Part shown: positions 35,641-45,902 of the stretch, one piece after another
Position numbering within the stretch: the first letter of the stretch is position 1
How the letters are laid out: each line of letters begins with the position of its first letter
Source of the DNA: Aquila chrysaetos chrysaetos
Taxonomy: Eukaryota > Chordata > Aves > Accipitriformes > Accipitridae
Assembly (NCBI RefSeq): GCF_900496995.4
Contig: NC_044030.1
Coordinates: 76,238,017 to 76,302,016, forward strand
Length of the DNA: 64,000 nt
Direction: 5' to 3'
Notes under the pieces: generated by a model
Told to the model about the DNA's origin: nothing
The model's database searches: none
What the model saw: only the letters and a program-made list of their open reading frames with translations
Translations under genes and position numbers: made by a program

Positions 35641-37808
35641 GGAGACCAGCGTGCGGTTTGGGGGTGCGGGGGCCCAGCGTGGGCTTTGGGGGGGTTGGGG
35701 GGTGTGGGAGCCCAGCGTGGGGTTTGGGGTGCGGTAGCCCAGCGTGGGGTTTAGGAGTGTGGGAGCGCAACGTGAGGTTTGGGGGTGCGGGAGTCCCGTA
35801 CGTGGGTTTTTGGGTGTGGAGCCCAGCGTGGGGTTTGGGGGTGCGGGAGCCCAGCGTGGGGTTTAGGGGTGTGGGAGCCCAGCGTGGGGTTTTGGGGTGC
35901 AGGACCCCAGCGTGGGGTTTAGGAGTGTGGGAGCCCAGCGTGGCGTTTGGGGGAGCGGAAGCCCAGTGTGGGGTTTGGGGGTGTTGCAGCCCAGCGTGGG
36001 GTTTGGGGGTTCGAGAGCCCAGCGTGAGTTTTGGGGTGCAGGAGCCCAGCGTGGGGTTTAGGAGTGCGGGAGCCCAGCGTGGGGTTTTGGGGTGCAGGAC
36101 CCCAGCGTGGGGTTTAGGAGTGTGGGGAGCCCAGCGTGGCGTTTGGGGGAGCGGAAGCCCAGTGTGGGGTTTGGGGGTGTTGCAGCCCAGCGTGGGGTTT
36201 GGGGGTTCGAGAGCCCAGCGTGAGTTTTGGGGTGCAGGAGCCCAGCGTGGGGTTTGGGGGTTCGAGAGCCCAGCGTGAGTTTTGGGGTGCAGGAGCCCAG
36301 CGTGGGGTTTAGGAGTGCGGGAGCCCAGCGTGGGCTTTGGGGGTGCAGGAGCCCAGCGTGGGGTTTAGGAGTGTGGGAGCCCAGCGTGGGGTTTGGGGGA
36401 GCGGGAGCCCAGCGTGGGATTTGGGGGTGTTGCAGCCCAGTGTGGGTTTTAGGAGTGTGGGAGCCCAGCGTGGGGTTTGGGGGTGCGGGAGCCCAGCGTG
36501 GGGTTTGGGGGTGCGGGAGCCCAGCGTGGGGTTTGGGGTGTGGGAGCCCAGCGTGGGGTTTGAGTTGTGGAGCCCAGCGTGGTGTTTGCGAGTGTGGGAG
36601 CCCAGTGTCGGGTTTGGGGGTGCTGTAGCTTAGCGTGGGGTTTAGGAGTGTGGGAGCCCAGCACGGGGTATGGGGGTGCGGGAGCCCAGCGTGGGGTTTG
36701 GGGGTGTGGGAGCCCAGCGTGGGGTTTGGGGGTGCCGGAGCCCAGCGTGGGGTTAAGGGGTGCGGGAGCCCAGCGTGGGGTTTACGGGTGCGGGAGCCCA
36801 GCGTGGGGTTTGGGGGTGCGGGAGCCCAGCGTGGGGTTTGGGGGTGCGGGAGCCCAGCGTGGGGTTTGGGTTGTGGAGCCCAGCGTGGGGTTTGGGAGTG
36901 TGGGAGCCCAGTGTCGGGTTTGGGGGTGCAGGAGCCCAGGGTGGGGTTTGTGGGTGCGGGGTGCCCAGCGTGGGGTTTGGGGGTGCGGGAGCCCCGTACG
37001 GGGTATGGGGGTGCGGCAGCCCAGCGTGGGGTTTGGGGTGCGGGAGCCCAGCGTGGGGTTTGGGGGTGCGGGAGCCCAGCGTGGGGTTTGGGGGTGCGGG
37101 AGCCCAGCGTGGGGTTTGGGGGTTTGGAGCCCAGCGCGGGGTTTGGGAGTGCTGGAGCCCAACATGGGGCTTATGGTTGCGGGAGTGCAGCGTGGGGTTT
37201 GGGGTGTGGAGCCCAGCGTGGGGTTTGGGGGTGCGGAAGCCCAGCGTTTGTTTTGGGGGTGCTGTAGCTTAGCGTGGGGTTTGGGGGTGTGGGAGCCCAG
37301 CGTGGGGTTTGGGGGTGTGGGAGCCCAGCGTGGGGTTTGGGGGTGCGGGAGCCCAGCGTGGGGTTTGGGGGTGTGGAGCCCAGCGTGGGGTTTGGGGGTG
37401 CGGGAGCCCAGTGTGGGATTTGGGGGTGTGGGAGTGCAGCGTGGGGTTTGGGGTATGGAGACCAGCATGGGCTTTGGGGGTGCGGGAGCCCAGCATGGGG
37501 TTTAGGATTGCAGGAGCCGAGTGTGGGTTTTGGGGGTGCGGGAGCCCAGCGTGGGGTTTGTGGGTGCGGCAGCCCAGCGTGGGGTTTGGAGTGTGAAAGC
37601 ACATCGTGGGGTTTGGGGGTGCGGGAGCCCAGCGTGGGGTTTGGGGGTGCGGGAGCCCAGCGTGGGGTTTAGGAGTGCGGGAGCCCAGCGTGGGGTTTGG
37701 GGGTGCGGGAGCCCAGCGTGGGGTTTGGGGTGTGGAGACCAGCATGGGCTTTGGGGGTGCGGGAGCCCAGCGTGGGATTTGGGGGTGCGGGAGCCCAGCC
37801 GTGGGGTG

Positions 37809-40237
37809 ATGGGTGCCAGCAGCACCGTGCTTGCAACCCACCGGAGAAGCAAAGAGTGCTTGTTCTGGAGATCAAGACATAAAATCAATCGTTGTGTCGT
37901 CTCCGCCTGAGGAGGAGAGACAGGCATAGGGCTGCTCAGCCACAGGCCCTGTCCCGGGACAGGCAGCGTAACGGGATCAAGTTGTAGCTGTGCCCTGGCC
38001 GGGGCAGACAGCCCTTGAGCATCCCCAGGGAACCACTGGACCTCTTCCCCCAGGAGCTGTGTGCGGTGGCAGGAGGGTCCAGGACCCCGTCCTTGCTTTC
38101 GCTTCATTTTATGCAGTGGTGTTGCCAGCAAAGCAGGGAGCGGCCACCAGAACCGGTGTTTGGCCAGGGGTGATGGGATCAGCACGGTGCTCCGCAGCAG
38201 TCCGGCTTGCTTGGCCAAATGTCAGGAGGGGAGTGAGCTCTGGGAGAGCAGGCAGGGAGCCCGGCGAGCGCAGCGGGCTCCACGTCTAACGGAGCCCAAC
38301 ACGCGCTCCTGCTGCCAGGTGCTGCCTGCGCCAGCCAGCACGGACCTTCCGTGCGGAAAGCTTGCAGCAGGGGCTGGGATTTCGCAGAGCCCAGAGCTGG
38401 TCCCTGTAGTGCACTGGGGACCTGTCTGCGCTGGGACTTGTGGGGATGGTTGCTCTGCAGTCTCAGCCCGTGCTGCCCCGGACTGCTGTTTTTCATCGCA
38501 TTCTGTTTCTCGTGCTGGTCTCACAGCGAGCGGCTCTGAGCCAGCAGGAGGAAGGATGCCCAGCCTATGCCTCACACCTTGGGTTAAAGGGCAGCGATGA
38601 CAAAAATGCCCAGAATGAGTCCTCCAGCCGAGGAGGCTCACACCTTGTTTCCATCAAGCAGAGGAGCAGGAGGGGCCTGGTATTTCTGCTGCCCTCCTCC
38701 ACCTCCTTGCTGCAGACCCTCCGCGACACCTTTCTCCCTTGCACACTGCAGGGATCAGGGTGCAGGCTGTGTGTGCATCGGTGCTGCTTGCATGCACACA
38801 GGGCCCCGCGCTCTGGCTGAGGGTGGTGGGACGGTCCCTGCTCGCCCCACCCCCACCATGTTCCCTCTGTTATTCCCAAAGTTGAGCCGTATCTCATGCA
38901 CGGCCCAGAAGGTGCCTGCATCAAGCATTGTGGGAGTATGCCAACAGATGAGAAACATGAGACTTCAAGGTCAAAATGTTCTGCTCAGCCCTTGGCAAGT
39001 GCCGTACAGGTGTTGCCAAATGGAAAGCGTCTCTTTTTTACTTGGTCACTCCCTGAGTGTCAGTAGTGCCATCTCCTTTCCACAGTAGTGACATTCTGAA
39101 AGTTATGAAAGCGTGAAATGAAATTTGCCTCTTATTGCCCAGGAGGGCCTGGGCTGTGTGGGCGGTACGAAACACCTCCTGCTCACAGCTTTAAAGAAAT
39201 CAGGTTTTCCTTTTTTTTGTAGGAGTCAGGGTTTCTCAGAGGTGGGAATTTCAGTCAGTAGCAGAAGTAAGACATGCCTTCCTGTCTAAGGGAAACCTAA
39301 ACCCCATGTCAGCATCCATCCTGTTTTTATCCACTAGCACCAGCTGCTGGGTATTGGTAGAAACAGAAAAAACATCAGAAATCTGAGCGCCAGGTTAAAA
39401 AAGCAACTGGAAATACAGCAATGGAGCCACTGCCTTCCCCCAGCTCCTGAAACGGGGCACCTCAGCCCAGGGGCCGCGGAACCCCCAAGCGAGCCGGTCA
39501 TGTCAGCACCGCTTTGGCAAGGCGTCTGAGGCAGAAAGCAGAGAGGTTGAGCTGGGATGCCTGAAAAAAACCCAGCCAGTGCCAGATGCGTCCTTCCCCT
39601 CTTCCCTTTCCTTGGCCACGCGTGGTGCCGCAGGGGCTTCACTGGAGACCCCCACATGTGCATTGCTCAGGGGACATGGCCACGCCGAGGGGTCTCTCTT
39701 GGGATGGGCTGTTTGGGAGCTTTCCCAATCCCTGGGGCAGGAGGGCAGTTGGCAGCTAGCCGCCGCAGTGCATCCGCCGGGGCTGGGAACGGGAGTCTGC
39801 TGGCTCTGCAAAAGCCATTTGCAGCCGCCCTGAGCATTCAGGCGCCCAAGAAACTTCCTCTGCTCTGCTCACACGGGGAAAGCTCTGCCTGGAGCCTGCT
39901 CTGCAGCCCGGGGACACGCTGCCCATGGCATCCCACCAAGGCTGTGCCTCATCCCACTGCCTGGTCGCAGCCTGGTTTGCCCTGCATCCCTGGGGGTATT
40001 TGGGAGGGACCCTGAGGGACATCTTACCCACAGCACAGCGGCAGGATTGTAGGTGCAGCACTGCTTCACACTGCCAGGGAGAGGACATGGGACAGCCCCC
40101 ATCCCCAGGGATCACGCTGCCCTCGGTGATGCTGCATGAATCCTCCCCACAGGAGGGTGGCTGCGGGGCAAGACAAACCCTGCAGGTTTAAGGCAGGGCA
40201 GAAACCAGACCCAAGTCCTGTATTGCCAAAGAAACCT
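37809..40237. other. Intergenic, array to avidin cluster
   Basis: Unique-looking sequence with no gene that I can support. Open frames here are short and have no family resemblance. No avidin exon remnant was recognised. Confidence 0.6.
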
Positions 40238-40243
40238 TTTATT
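40238..40243 (-). terminator. Polyadenylation signal, avidin-family gene A
   Basis: AATAAA on the minus strand (AAAAATAAAAGG), about 170 nt after the stop. A second AATAAA overlaps the last codons themselves (CGAATAAAATAA near 40409-40419), so a very short 3'UTR is also possible. Confidence 0.5.
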
Positions 40244-40408
40244 TTTCACCTGGTGCCCAGCCTTCATGCTGGGCTGAACTTGCCTGGGAAAGCATGAACC
40301 TGCAGGCAGAGAGCTGCTGAAATGCAGCACGTCAGCGTGGGCAGAGCCTGGCTGGGGGAAGCACCATCTCCTTGCGGTCTTGGGCCTCCTGGATTTCCCC
40401 ATTTGCTG

Positions 40409-41951
40409 TTATTTTATTCGGGTGAAAATGCTGGTGCCAACCCTGCAGGAAACCCCAAATCACTGTGGTTCACCCAGCCAGGGTCACCTACGCTGTGGTG
40501 GAGAGTAGAGGGGAAACCCAAGGGGGGGGACTGTGTTCCCCGCTGCCTTGGTGGGTGCCAAGTGGGTTGTCCCAGGCTCCAACACCCTGTAGTGGTGGCT
40601 GTGCTGGGTGCTGGCACCATGTCCTGCTCTCTTCCTGGTGGGGAGAGTGCAAGGGAGTCCTGGGGGGGGGTCTGGCTGGGGTCAAACACCATCCTGGGGT
40701 CACCTACCCTGGGGCACAGCTGGGATGCAGGGGGTGGCCAGGTCACAGGGATGCTCCTTAGCCCCTGCTTGTCATCGGTGACAAACCCATTTCACCCTCC
40801 TGGTCCTGCCATGCCTCATCCCGTGGGATTTCTCCCTTCTCCAGCCCGGGGTGCAGGAAAGCTTGGCACAGCAGTTGCTGGGACCCGGTGCTCACCGGGT
40901 GGCTTTCCAGTCCTCAGTGGGGCTGTCGGCCGCCTCTCGCAGGAGCCACAGGGCATGCAGGGTCTCTTCCCCATTGGTGCCGGTGTAGCACTGGCCCAGG
41001 AAGGCAGTCGTCCGGGTTGTGTCCGAGTCTGGAAGAGTCCAAGGTGGCATGAGTTGGGGTGGTGAGGCACGAAGCCACCCCCGGCTGCATCCCTCTGGCA
41101 TCCCCGCTGCAGGGTGATGGCCCCCTCCTGCCTACCTCGGAGCTGCCAGTGCACGATGAAGGAGAAGGTGGGATGCGGGACCAACCTCGCATCCTGCTGG
41201 GACCCCTCCAGTGGTGAAGTGAGGATTTCAGAGTTGCCGGCGGCAGGCCCCGGCAGGTAGGAACCGGAGAATCTGCCGTCCTTGCTGAGGACGGACACGA
41301 CCATCCGGCAGCCAGTGTCGCTCCGCCACGACCCGGAGAGGAGGCACTGCAAGGCCAGCACTGCGGCTTGGGCTGCCCGGCCAGCCGGGGGGGGGCATCC
41401 TGTTCCTGCCCCACCACCCTGGCTCTGCCCAGGGATGCCTGCAACACTGGGGGACGCACCATGGACCCTGTGTGAAGCTGGTGCCACCGGCATCGCCGCC
41501 TCGGCACGAGCATGGCACTCGTGGCACTGATTGCCTTCAGCCCAACCGCTGCTCTGGGCTGTTTGCTGCTGCCACCCACGGGAGAGCGGGTCTTTCCCCG
41601 TGCTAAAGCAGAGGGTGTGTTCTGCATTGCCTGTGTGCTTGGTGGGAAATGGGTTTTCTCTGGGGCATGGCTCTGTTTGCCTGTCTCTGGGCGGATTCCC
41701 ACAGTGAGGAGCATCCTTGCAGGAGCGGTCCCTCCCTCCCAGCCTCTCCACTGCGTAGTGCTGGTCCCACCAGCTCCAGCAGACCGGCCCCAGCTCCGTG
41801 CTGAGCACTGCAGCCCCAGCAGCAGTCTTTGGGATCTCGTAGGATGCCAGCATGTCCCCGTCACCACCCATCCCCGTACCTTCCTCTCCGCAGAGGTGAC
41901 GCACGCCGCCAGGACCAGGGCGAGGGCCAGGGCAAAGGCACTGCTCCCCAT
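40409..41951 (-). CDS. Avidin-family protein A, diverged, biotin pocket altered
   Basis: Four exons on the minus strand: 41880-41951 (signal peptide MGSSAFALALALVLAACV, then TSAERK), 41136-41346, 40896-41028 and 40409-40442, giving 149 residues in one frame with avidin-like intron phases. The ends match the biotin-binding-protein type (VGTSIFTRIK). Family marks kept are Cys4, GSW, SGSY, GQCY, LWLLRE and EDWKATR. Against chicken avidin numbering (from memory), several biotin contacts are changed: Asn12 to Ser, Ser16 to Cys, Thr35 to Pro, Phe72 to Leu, Ser73 to Arg and Asn118 to Ser. Exon 3 is 12 nt longer than in the paralogs, lengthening the loop that covers biotin. Secretion is expected; biotin binding is doubtful. 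The promoter and signal exon closely resemble those of gene B, though the mature parts do not. A TATA box lies at 42011-42016. Confidence 0.85.
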
Positions 41952-42010
41952 GGTCGCGGGGCTGCGAAGCATCCAGCACAACTCCCTGCCAGCCCTGCAC
42001 CCCGGCCCCC

Positions 42011-42016
42011 TTTATA
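42011..42016 (-). promoter_or_regulatory. TATA box of avidin-family gene A
   Basis: CCCTATAAAGGGG on the minus strand, about 60 nt upstream of the start codon. The flank from here to about 42190 is closely similar to the gene B flank. Confidence 0.75.
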
Positions 42017-42019
42017 GGG

Positions 42020-43945
42020 CTGTAACTGGAGCCCCGTGGGCACCAGACTGGCAGCTGCAGGGCGGGTGGCCTGGTGGCAGGGTGCCCAGGACAGGACAGG
42101 CGAGGCGAGGAGGTCTGCGTGACCTGGGCAGTGCCGGAGGAATGCAGGGATGGGCACGGCTGTGGAGAGAGGCGGGGGTGAGGGCTTTTTTTTAAGGCCC
42201 TTATAGCAACCTGGAAAGCACCAACTACCTTCCTTGGACATCCACCTCCTGTGCACACAGGCTGGAAGTTATTACCTGCTTAAACATTTAATCGCTCCCT
42301 GCTTTGCTGGTGCCACTGCCTGACCAGGGTGTCACCCAAGTGGTGCCAGGGCATCCCTGGCAGGGGCAAGCTGCAGCAGCTGCAGCACTGCATGGGAGGG
42401 AGGGCTCGCAAGTGCCTTCAGCTTTAGCAGCAATAACATTTCCCCAGCATCTCCTGGGTATCAGCTGCTAATTTTGCTGCTTTTGCTACAAGAATTAGAG
42501 GAAGAAGTAACCATAGAGGGGTATTGGGGTCCAGGTGAGTGTGTTTGCTAAATACACCCAGCATGCTAACCAGCCTTGTATTTCCACCTCTTCTATTTGC
42601 TGCTCTTATGGGCTTTGGATGTACAAAACACAGCATGCACTGTCCCTGTGCTCCTGAGCTGCTTCTCTGCTCACTGCAGTGGCAGAAGCAGGCATGGGGC
42701 TATGGGCAACTGAAAATTAAGGTGGACTTCAGCTGCAGAAACACATGCTGTTTCCAGGACAGCAGTGTCTGGGGCACTGGATGGCAGCAGGGCTGTGCTG
42801 TGTGTCCTGGGGGTGGAGGACTCCCACCCTGGGGCAGCACCACTCAGTGCCTGCCACAACCCTCGGCATACCCTGGGACCCTGCTGCTGCTGCTGCTCGG
42901 CGCCTCTTCCTCCAGTCTAGATGGTCCCAAAGGCTGGGGTGAGCAGAAGCCACCCTTCTCCTAGAACATCACTCCTCCTTGTCACCTTTTACAGTCCCAA
43001 ACTCACAGGCTTATCATAGGGACCTGAGAAATGCCGCCCTCGGGGGATCTCTTGCTCTTGCCCTCGATGCCACGCTCCATCCTTTTGCCCTGACACCAGC
43101 CCCTACCTTTCTGTGGTGTTTGGCAGGGACAAGCTGCCCTGTTTGAGGTGCCAGGGAGGTGGCAGCCACCACTCCACGTCACGGCAGCACGTACCAGACT
43201 CGCTGGTGCTGGGCCAGGCTTGACAGGCTGTAGGGATAGTGTGCTGGCATCCCCGGGGCTGGGTTATATTTGTAATGCTTCTGCAAGAGGCTTTGTCTTC
43301 ACCCATGGACCTGCCAAAAACTTTGTGTCAAAAGAGCTGACTAGGCTTGGCAGGTGTCCACAGAGGCAGATAGAGTGGCACTGCCGAAATGCAGCAGCAG
43401 AGAAGGGTAAAATCCCTGGCTGTAAACCAGGGGGACATGATGGGATGTGATGCGATGGGATGCAATGGGATGGGATGGGATGTAATGGGATGTGATGGAG
43501 TGGGAGATTTAACTGTGCACATTTTACTTCAGGTACTGTGCGGATCGTGGGAAGCACTTTACCGACATCTCACATCTACAGATACCATTACCTCCATCAC
43601 CCAACTCTATGGAGCACCAAGTCCTGGGACTGGAAAGGTGTCTGGTGGGGACGGGTATGAAGGCACTGCAAGGAAGGCAGCTGGATTTGGGATGCTGATG
43701 CCACCTCTGCAACCAGCAGGCAGGTGGGGAGTGATGGCAAAGGGTTGAAGGTAGGTTTAGGATGAGATGGGAAATGAGCCCAGGGAGCTGGATGGGGGAA
43801 ATCAGGGAAGGATCCAGATGTCCCTGCAAAAGGGCAGTGGTGAGCCCTCGTCTCTGCAGGGGTACCCGTGGGAACAGCAGCTGCCTCACATGGGGAGCAA
43901 GGACAGTTTTTTAAAAGACAGCCACAGCTGACATGATTTTTACAT
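42020..43945. other. Intergenic between avidin-family genes A and B
   Basis: Apart from the shared promoter-proximal 200 bp and an ATGGG-type simple repeat at 43437-43503, I see no gene or recognisable element. Confidence 0.6.
43437..43503. repeat. (GGGAT)n-type pentanucleotide repeat
   Basis: Imperfect run of ATGGG/ATGTG/ATGCG pentamers, visible directly. Confidence 0.9.
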
Positions 43946-43951
43946 TTTATT
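43946..43951 (-). terminator. Polyadenylation signal, avidin-family gene B
   Basis: AATAAA on the minus strand (GAAAATAAAATG), about 60 nt after the gene B stop. Confidence 0.6.
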
Positions 43952-44012
43952 TTCATGTGAGAGGCTAGTTTTTCTTGCCTTGGGGGGGCCAGACTGCAGC
44001 TGGAGCATGCCA

Positions 44013-45837
44013 TCATGGGGTGGGTGAAGATGCATCCTCACAGGATGGGGACCAGATTGGCAGGATCTTTCCTTTCGGGGTGCGTTTGCGCGTGAAGACA
44101 TTTCTGCCCACCCTGTGGGAAGCAGAGAGTTCCTGTGGGATGACCTGCAGACACCACACACTCAGAGCTGCCAGTGCCGGCAGGTGACGGGGCTGTCCCT
44201 AAATGCCCCCCAACTTGCCTCAAGCAGCTGCCGGATGCCCCGGGCCAGGGCAAACCCCTTGCCAGAAGGCATTGGCATCCCTGCTGCAAACCCATGCTGG
44301 GGGGTTCCCAGGGGTAGTCCCCCCACCCAGGGAGATCCTTGTCCTCAGGGGTCCTGGGGAGGGCCCCTCTGTGGGGCTGCTGCCCCCCACGTCCCCCCAC
44401 TACCTCGTGGCTTTCCAGTCCTCCTCGAGGGACCCAACGGCTTCACGCAGCAGCCACATGGTGGTCAGCGTCTCCTTTCCACCCGTGTCCACGAAGCACT
44501 GCCCGGCGAAGGCGGTGGTGGCATCTGGGGGAAGTGCTCGGTGAGGGGTCGGCGGGGATGGCACCCACGCTCGCTGGCTACTTCCCCCTCCCTGGGGTCC
44601 TCCCAGTCACAGCCGCCTTCCCGCTCTGACAGCCATGCGCCCACCCAACCCGTGCCGGGGGGACCTGCCCTTCCTCAGCGGCTCCCTTGGGCAAGGCAGT
44701 CTCTGTGGCACAGCATCCCCTGTGACCTAACGGGGTCCAGACCCACCACCGTCATCTTGGGCTGCCCGGCAGGGATGGGTGCAAAGATGCTGGGTGAGGA
44801 GGAGCTTCCCCATGCGAGCCCAGCATCACCTGTTAGCCCCATGCCGAGCAGGCACCACTGCCTCCCTCTGCTTAGCTGTACCAAAGCATTACCCAGTAGA
44901 CTTTCCAGCAGAGGAAAAATCCTGCTGGCCGCCTCTGCGGTTCCCAGTGCCCCCATGGTGCCATCCCCAGGTGTCCCAGCACTTACTGGAGAACTTGTCC
45001 CAGCGCACAGTGAAGGCGAAGGTGGGCCAGCCCCCCTCGCCAGGGTGTTGCTGGGCGCCCTTCAGGGGGGAGACACGGGCACAGACGCCGGCAAGGGTGA
45101 CCTGTGTGAGGTATTTCCCCTGGAAGTCCCCGTCATCCCTCACTGCCGAAATCTCCATCAGCGAGTCCTGCTCATTCCTCCACAGCCCACTGAGATGGCA
45201 CTGAAGGGACATGGCCACAGGTCCTCTGTCTCTGAGCATGGTGCAGAGGGGTCACCATCCCTCCCACCACCCCACGGCCAGAGCCGCAAGCCCTGCTGTG
45301 AGTGCCACTGTGGGGCAGAGCTCTCCCTGTCCCCAGTTTGGGGAAATGCTCCCCCAGGTGCTGCTGGCTGCTGAGCAGACAGTGCAGCAAGGTGAGCATG
45401 TCCCAGCCCGTCAACATGCATGGTATGCCCAAACACAGACCCCATGGGAGGGGATGTCCTGTGCACTGTACCCCTGAGCACAGACCCCCTGGGAGGGGAT
45501 GCCCCATGCCTGGTGCTCCCAGGCACAGACCCCCTGGGAGGGAATGCCCTGTGCATGGTGCCCCTGTGGGAACAGAGATTTGTGGAGGTGGTACCAGCTG
45601 GCTGGGAGTGACCCAGAGATACCCTGCCCATTGCCTGGACTAGGTGCTTGCACAGTTCTCCTGCTTGTCCCAGCCTAAAATGGAATTTAAGATAGAAGGC
45701 CTGGCTGCCCGTGCTGCATCCCAGTGCCGTGCCCGCCTTGTCCCCATCATCACCCATCCCCGTACCTTCCTCTCCGCAGGGGTGACACACGATGCCAGGG
45801 CCAGGGCAAGGACCAGGGCAAAAGCACTGCTCCTCAT
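44013..45837 (-). CDS. Avidin-family protein B, biotin pocket largely kept
   Basis: Four exons on the minus strand: 45766-45837 (signal MRSSAFALVLALALASCV, then TPAERK), 44987-45200, 44404-44524 and 44013-44112, giving 168 residues in one frame with GT-AG junctions. Avidin marks are CHLSGLWRNE, GKYLTQV, WPTFAFTVRW, TTAFAGQCFVD, MWLLREAVGSL and EDWKATRVGRNVFTR. Contacts Asn12, Ser16, Tyr33, Thr35, Trp70, Phe79, Trp97, Trp110 and Asn118 appear kept. Changes are Leu14 to Gln, Gly15 to Asp, loss of the Asn17 glycosylation site, and an extra residue (WDKFS) at the Trp70 loop. The C-terminus extends about 20 residues past the family core (KILPIWSPSCEDASSPTP). It is likely a secreted egg or defence protein sequestering biotin, though affinity cannot be judged. 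The TATA box is at 45897-45902. Confidence 0.88.
45418..45567. repeat. Three-copy minisatellite of about 60 bp in gene B intron 1
   Basis: The phrase CACAGACCCCCTGGGAGGG recurs three times about 60 bp apart (near 45435, 45480 and 45525), with similar flanks of the GCCCTGTGCATGGTGCCCC type. Spacing is uneven. Confidence 0.75.
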
Positions 45838-45896
45838 GGCCGTGGGGCTGCGAAGTACCCAACACGGCTCCCTGCCAGCCCTGCGCCTCAGACCTC

Positions 45897-45902
45897 TTTA
45901 TA
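45897..45902 (-). promoter_or_regulatory. TATA box of avidin-family gene B
   Basis: CCCTATAAAGAGG on the minus strand, about 60 nt upstream of the ATG, at the same spacing as gene A. Confidence 0.75.

Larger units (their letters stand above)
17458..37808. repeat. Giant G-rich 28-bp minisatellite array, about 20.35 kb
   Basis: One uninterrupted tandem array. The commonest unit is GGGGTTTGGGGGTGC followed by GGGAGCCCAGCGT (28 bp), so about 700-730 copies fit. Named variants are frequent: GTTTAGGAGTGTGGGAG, TTTTGGGGTGCAGGAG, GGGGGTGTTGCAGCCC, GTGTGGAGCCC (one base shorter) and CCCCATACGTGGGTTTTGG. Units are ordered in recognisable strings that recur kilobases apart, so the array grew partly by block duplication. 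Each unit has three G-runs on the plus strand, enough for G-quadruplexes between neighbours, and normally two CpGs. The unit has few stop codons in any frame and 28 is not a multiple of 3, so long spurious open frames occur on both strands (up to several hundred codons). I see no gene inside. The array lies 0.6 kb beyond the CREB3 poly(A) signal and 2.4 kb before the avidin cluster. Confidence 0.98.

Noticed and set aside
17461-37808. Dozens of long open frames in the array (for example about 645 codons at 20082-22019 minus and 432 codons at 25052-26350 plus) encoding Gly/Trp/Ser-rich or Pro/His-rich repeat proteins
   Set aside because: The 28-bp unit has few stops in any frame and three units return to the same frame, so open frames on both strands follow from the repeat alone. 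There is no start context, splice structure or family resemblance.
17458-37808. Interstitial telomere repeat
   Set aside because: GGGGTTT recurs, but the vertebrate telomere motif TTAGGG does not occur in tandem; the 28-bp unit is not telomeric.
17458-37808. CRISPR-like array
   Set aside because: Units are directly contiguous without unique spacers and the genome is clearly a vertebrate.
37809-40237. A sixth avidin gene or exon remnant next to the array
   Set aside because: I searched for WLLRE, DWKATR, GQCF and FTR-like signatures on the minus strand and found none.
40816-42258. Single 480-codon minus-strand frame across avidin gene A
   Set aside because: It is a read-through of exons 2-3 and introns in one frame; splice signals define the four-exon avidin structure instead.
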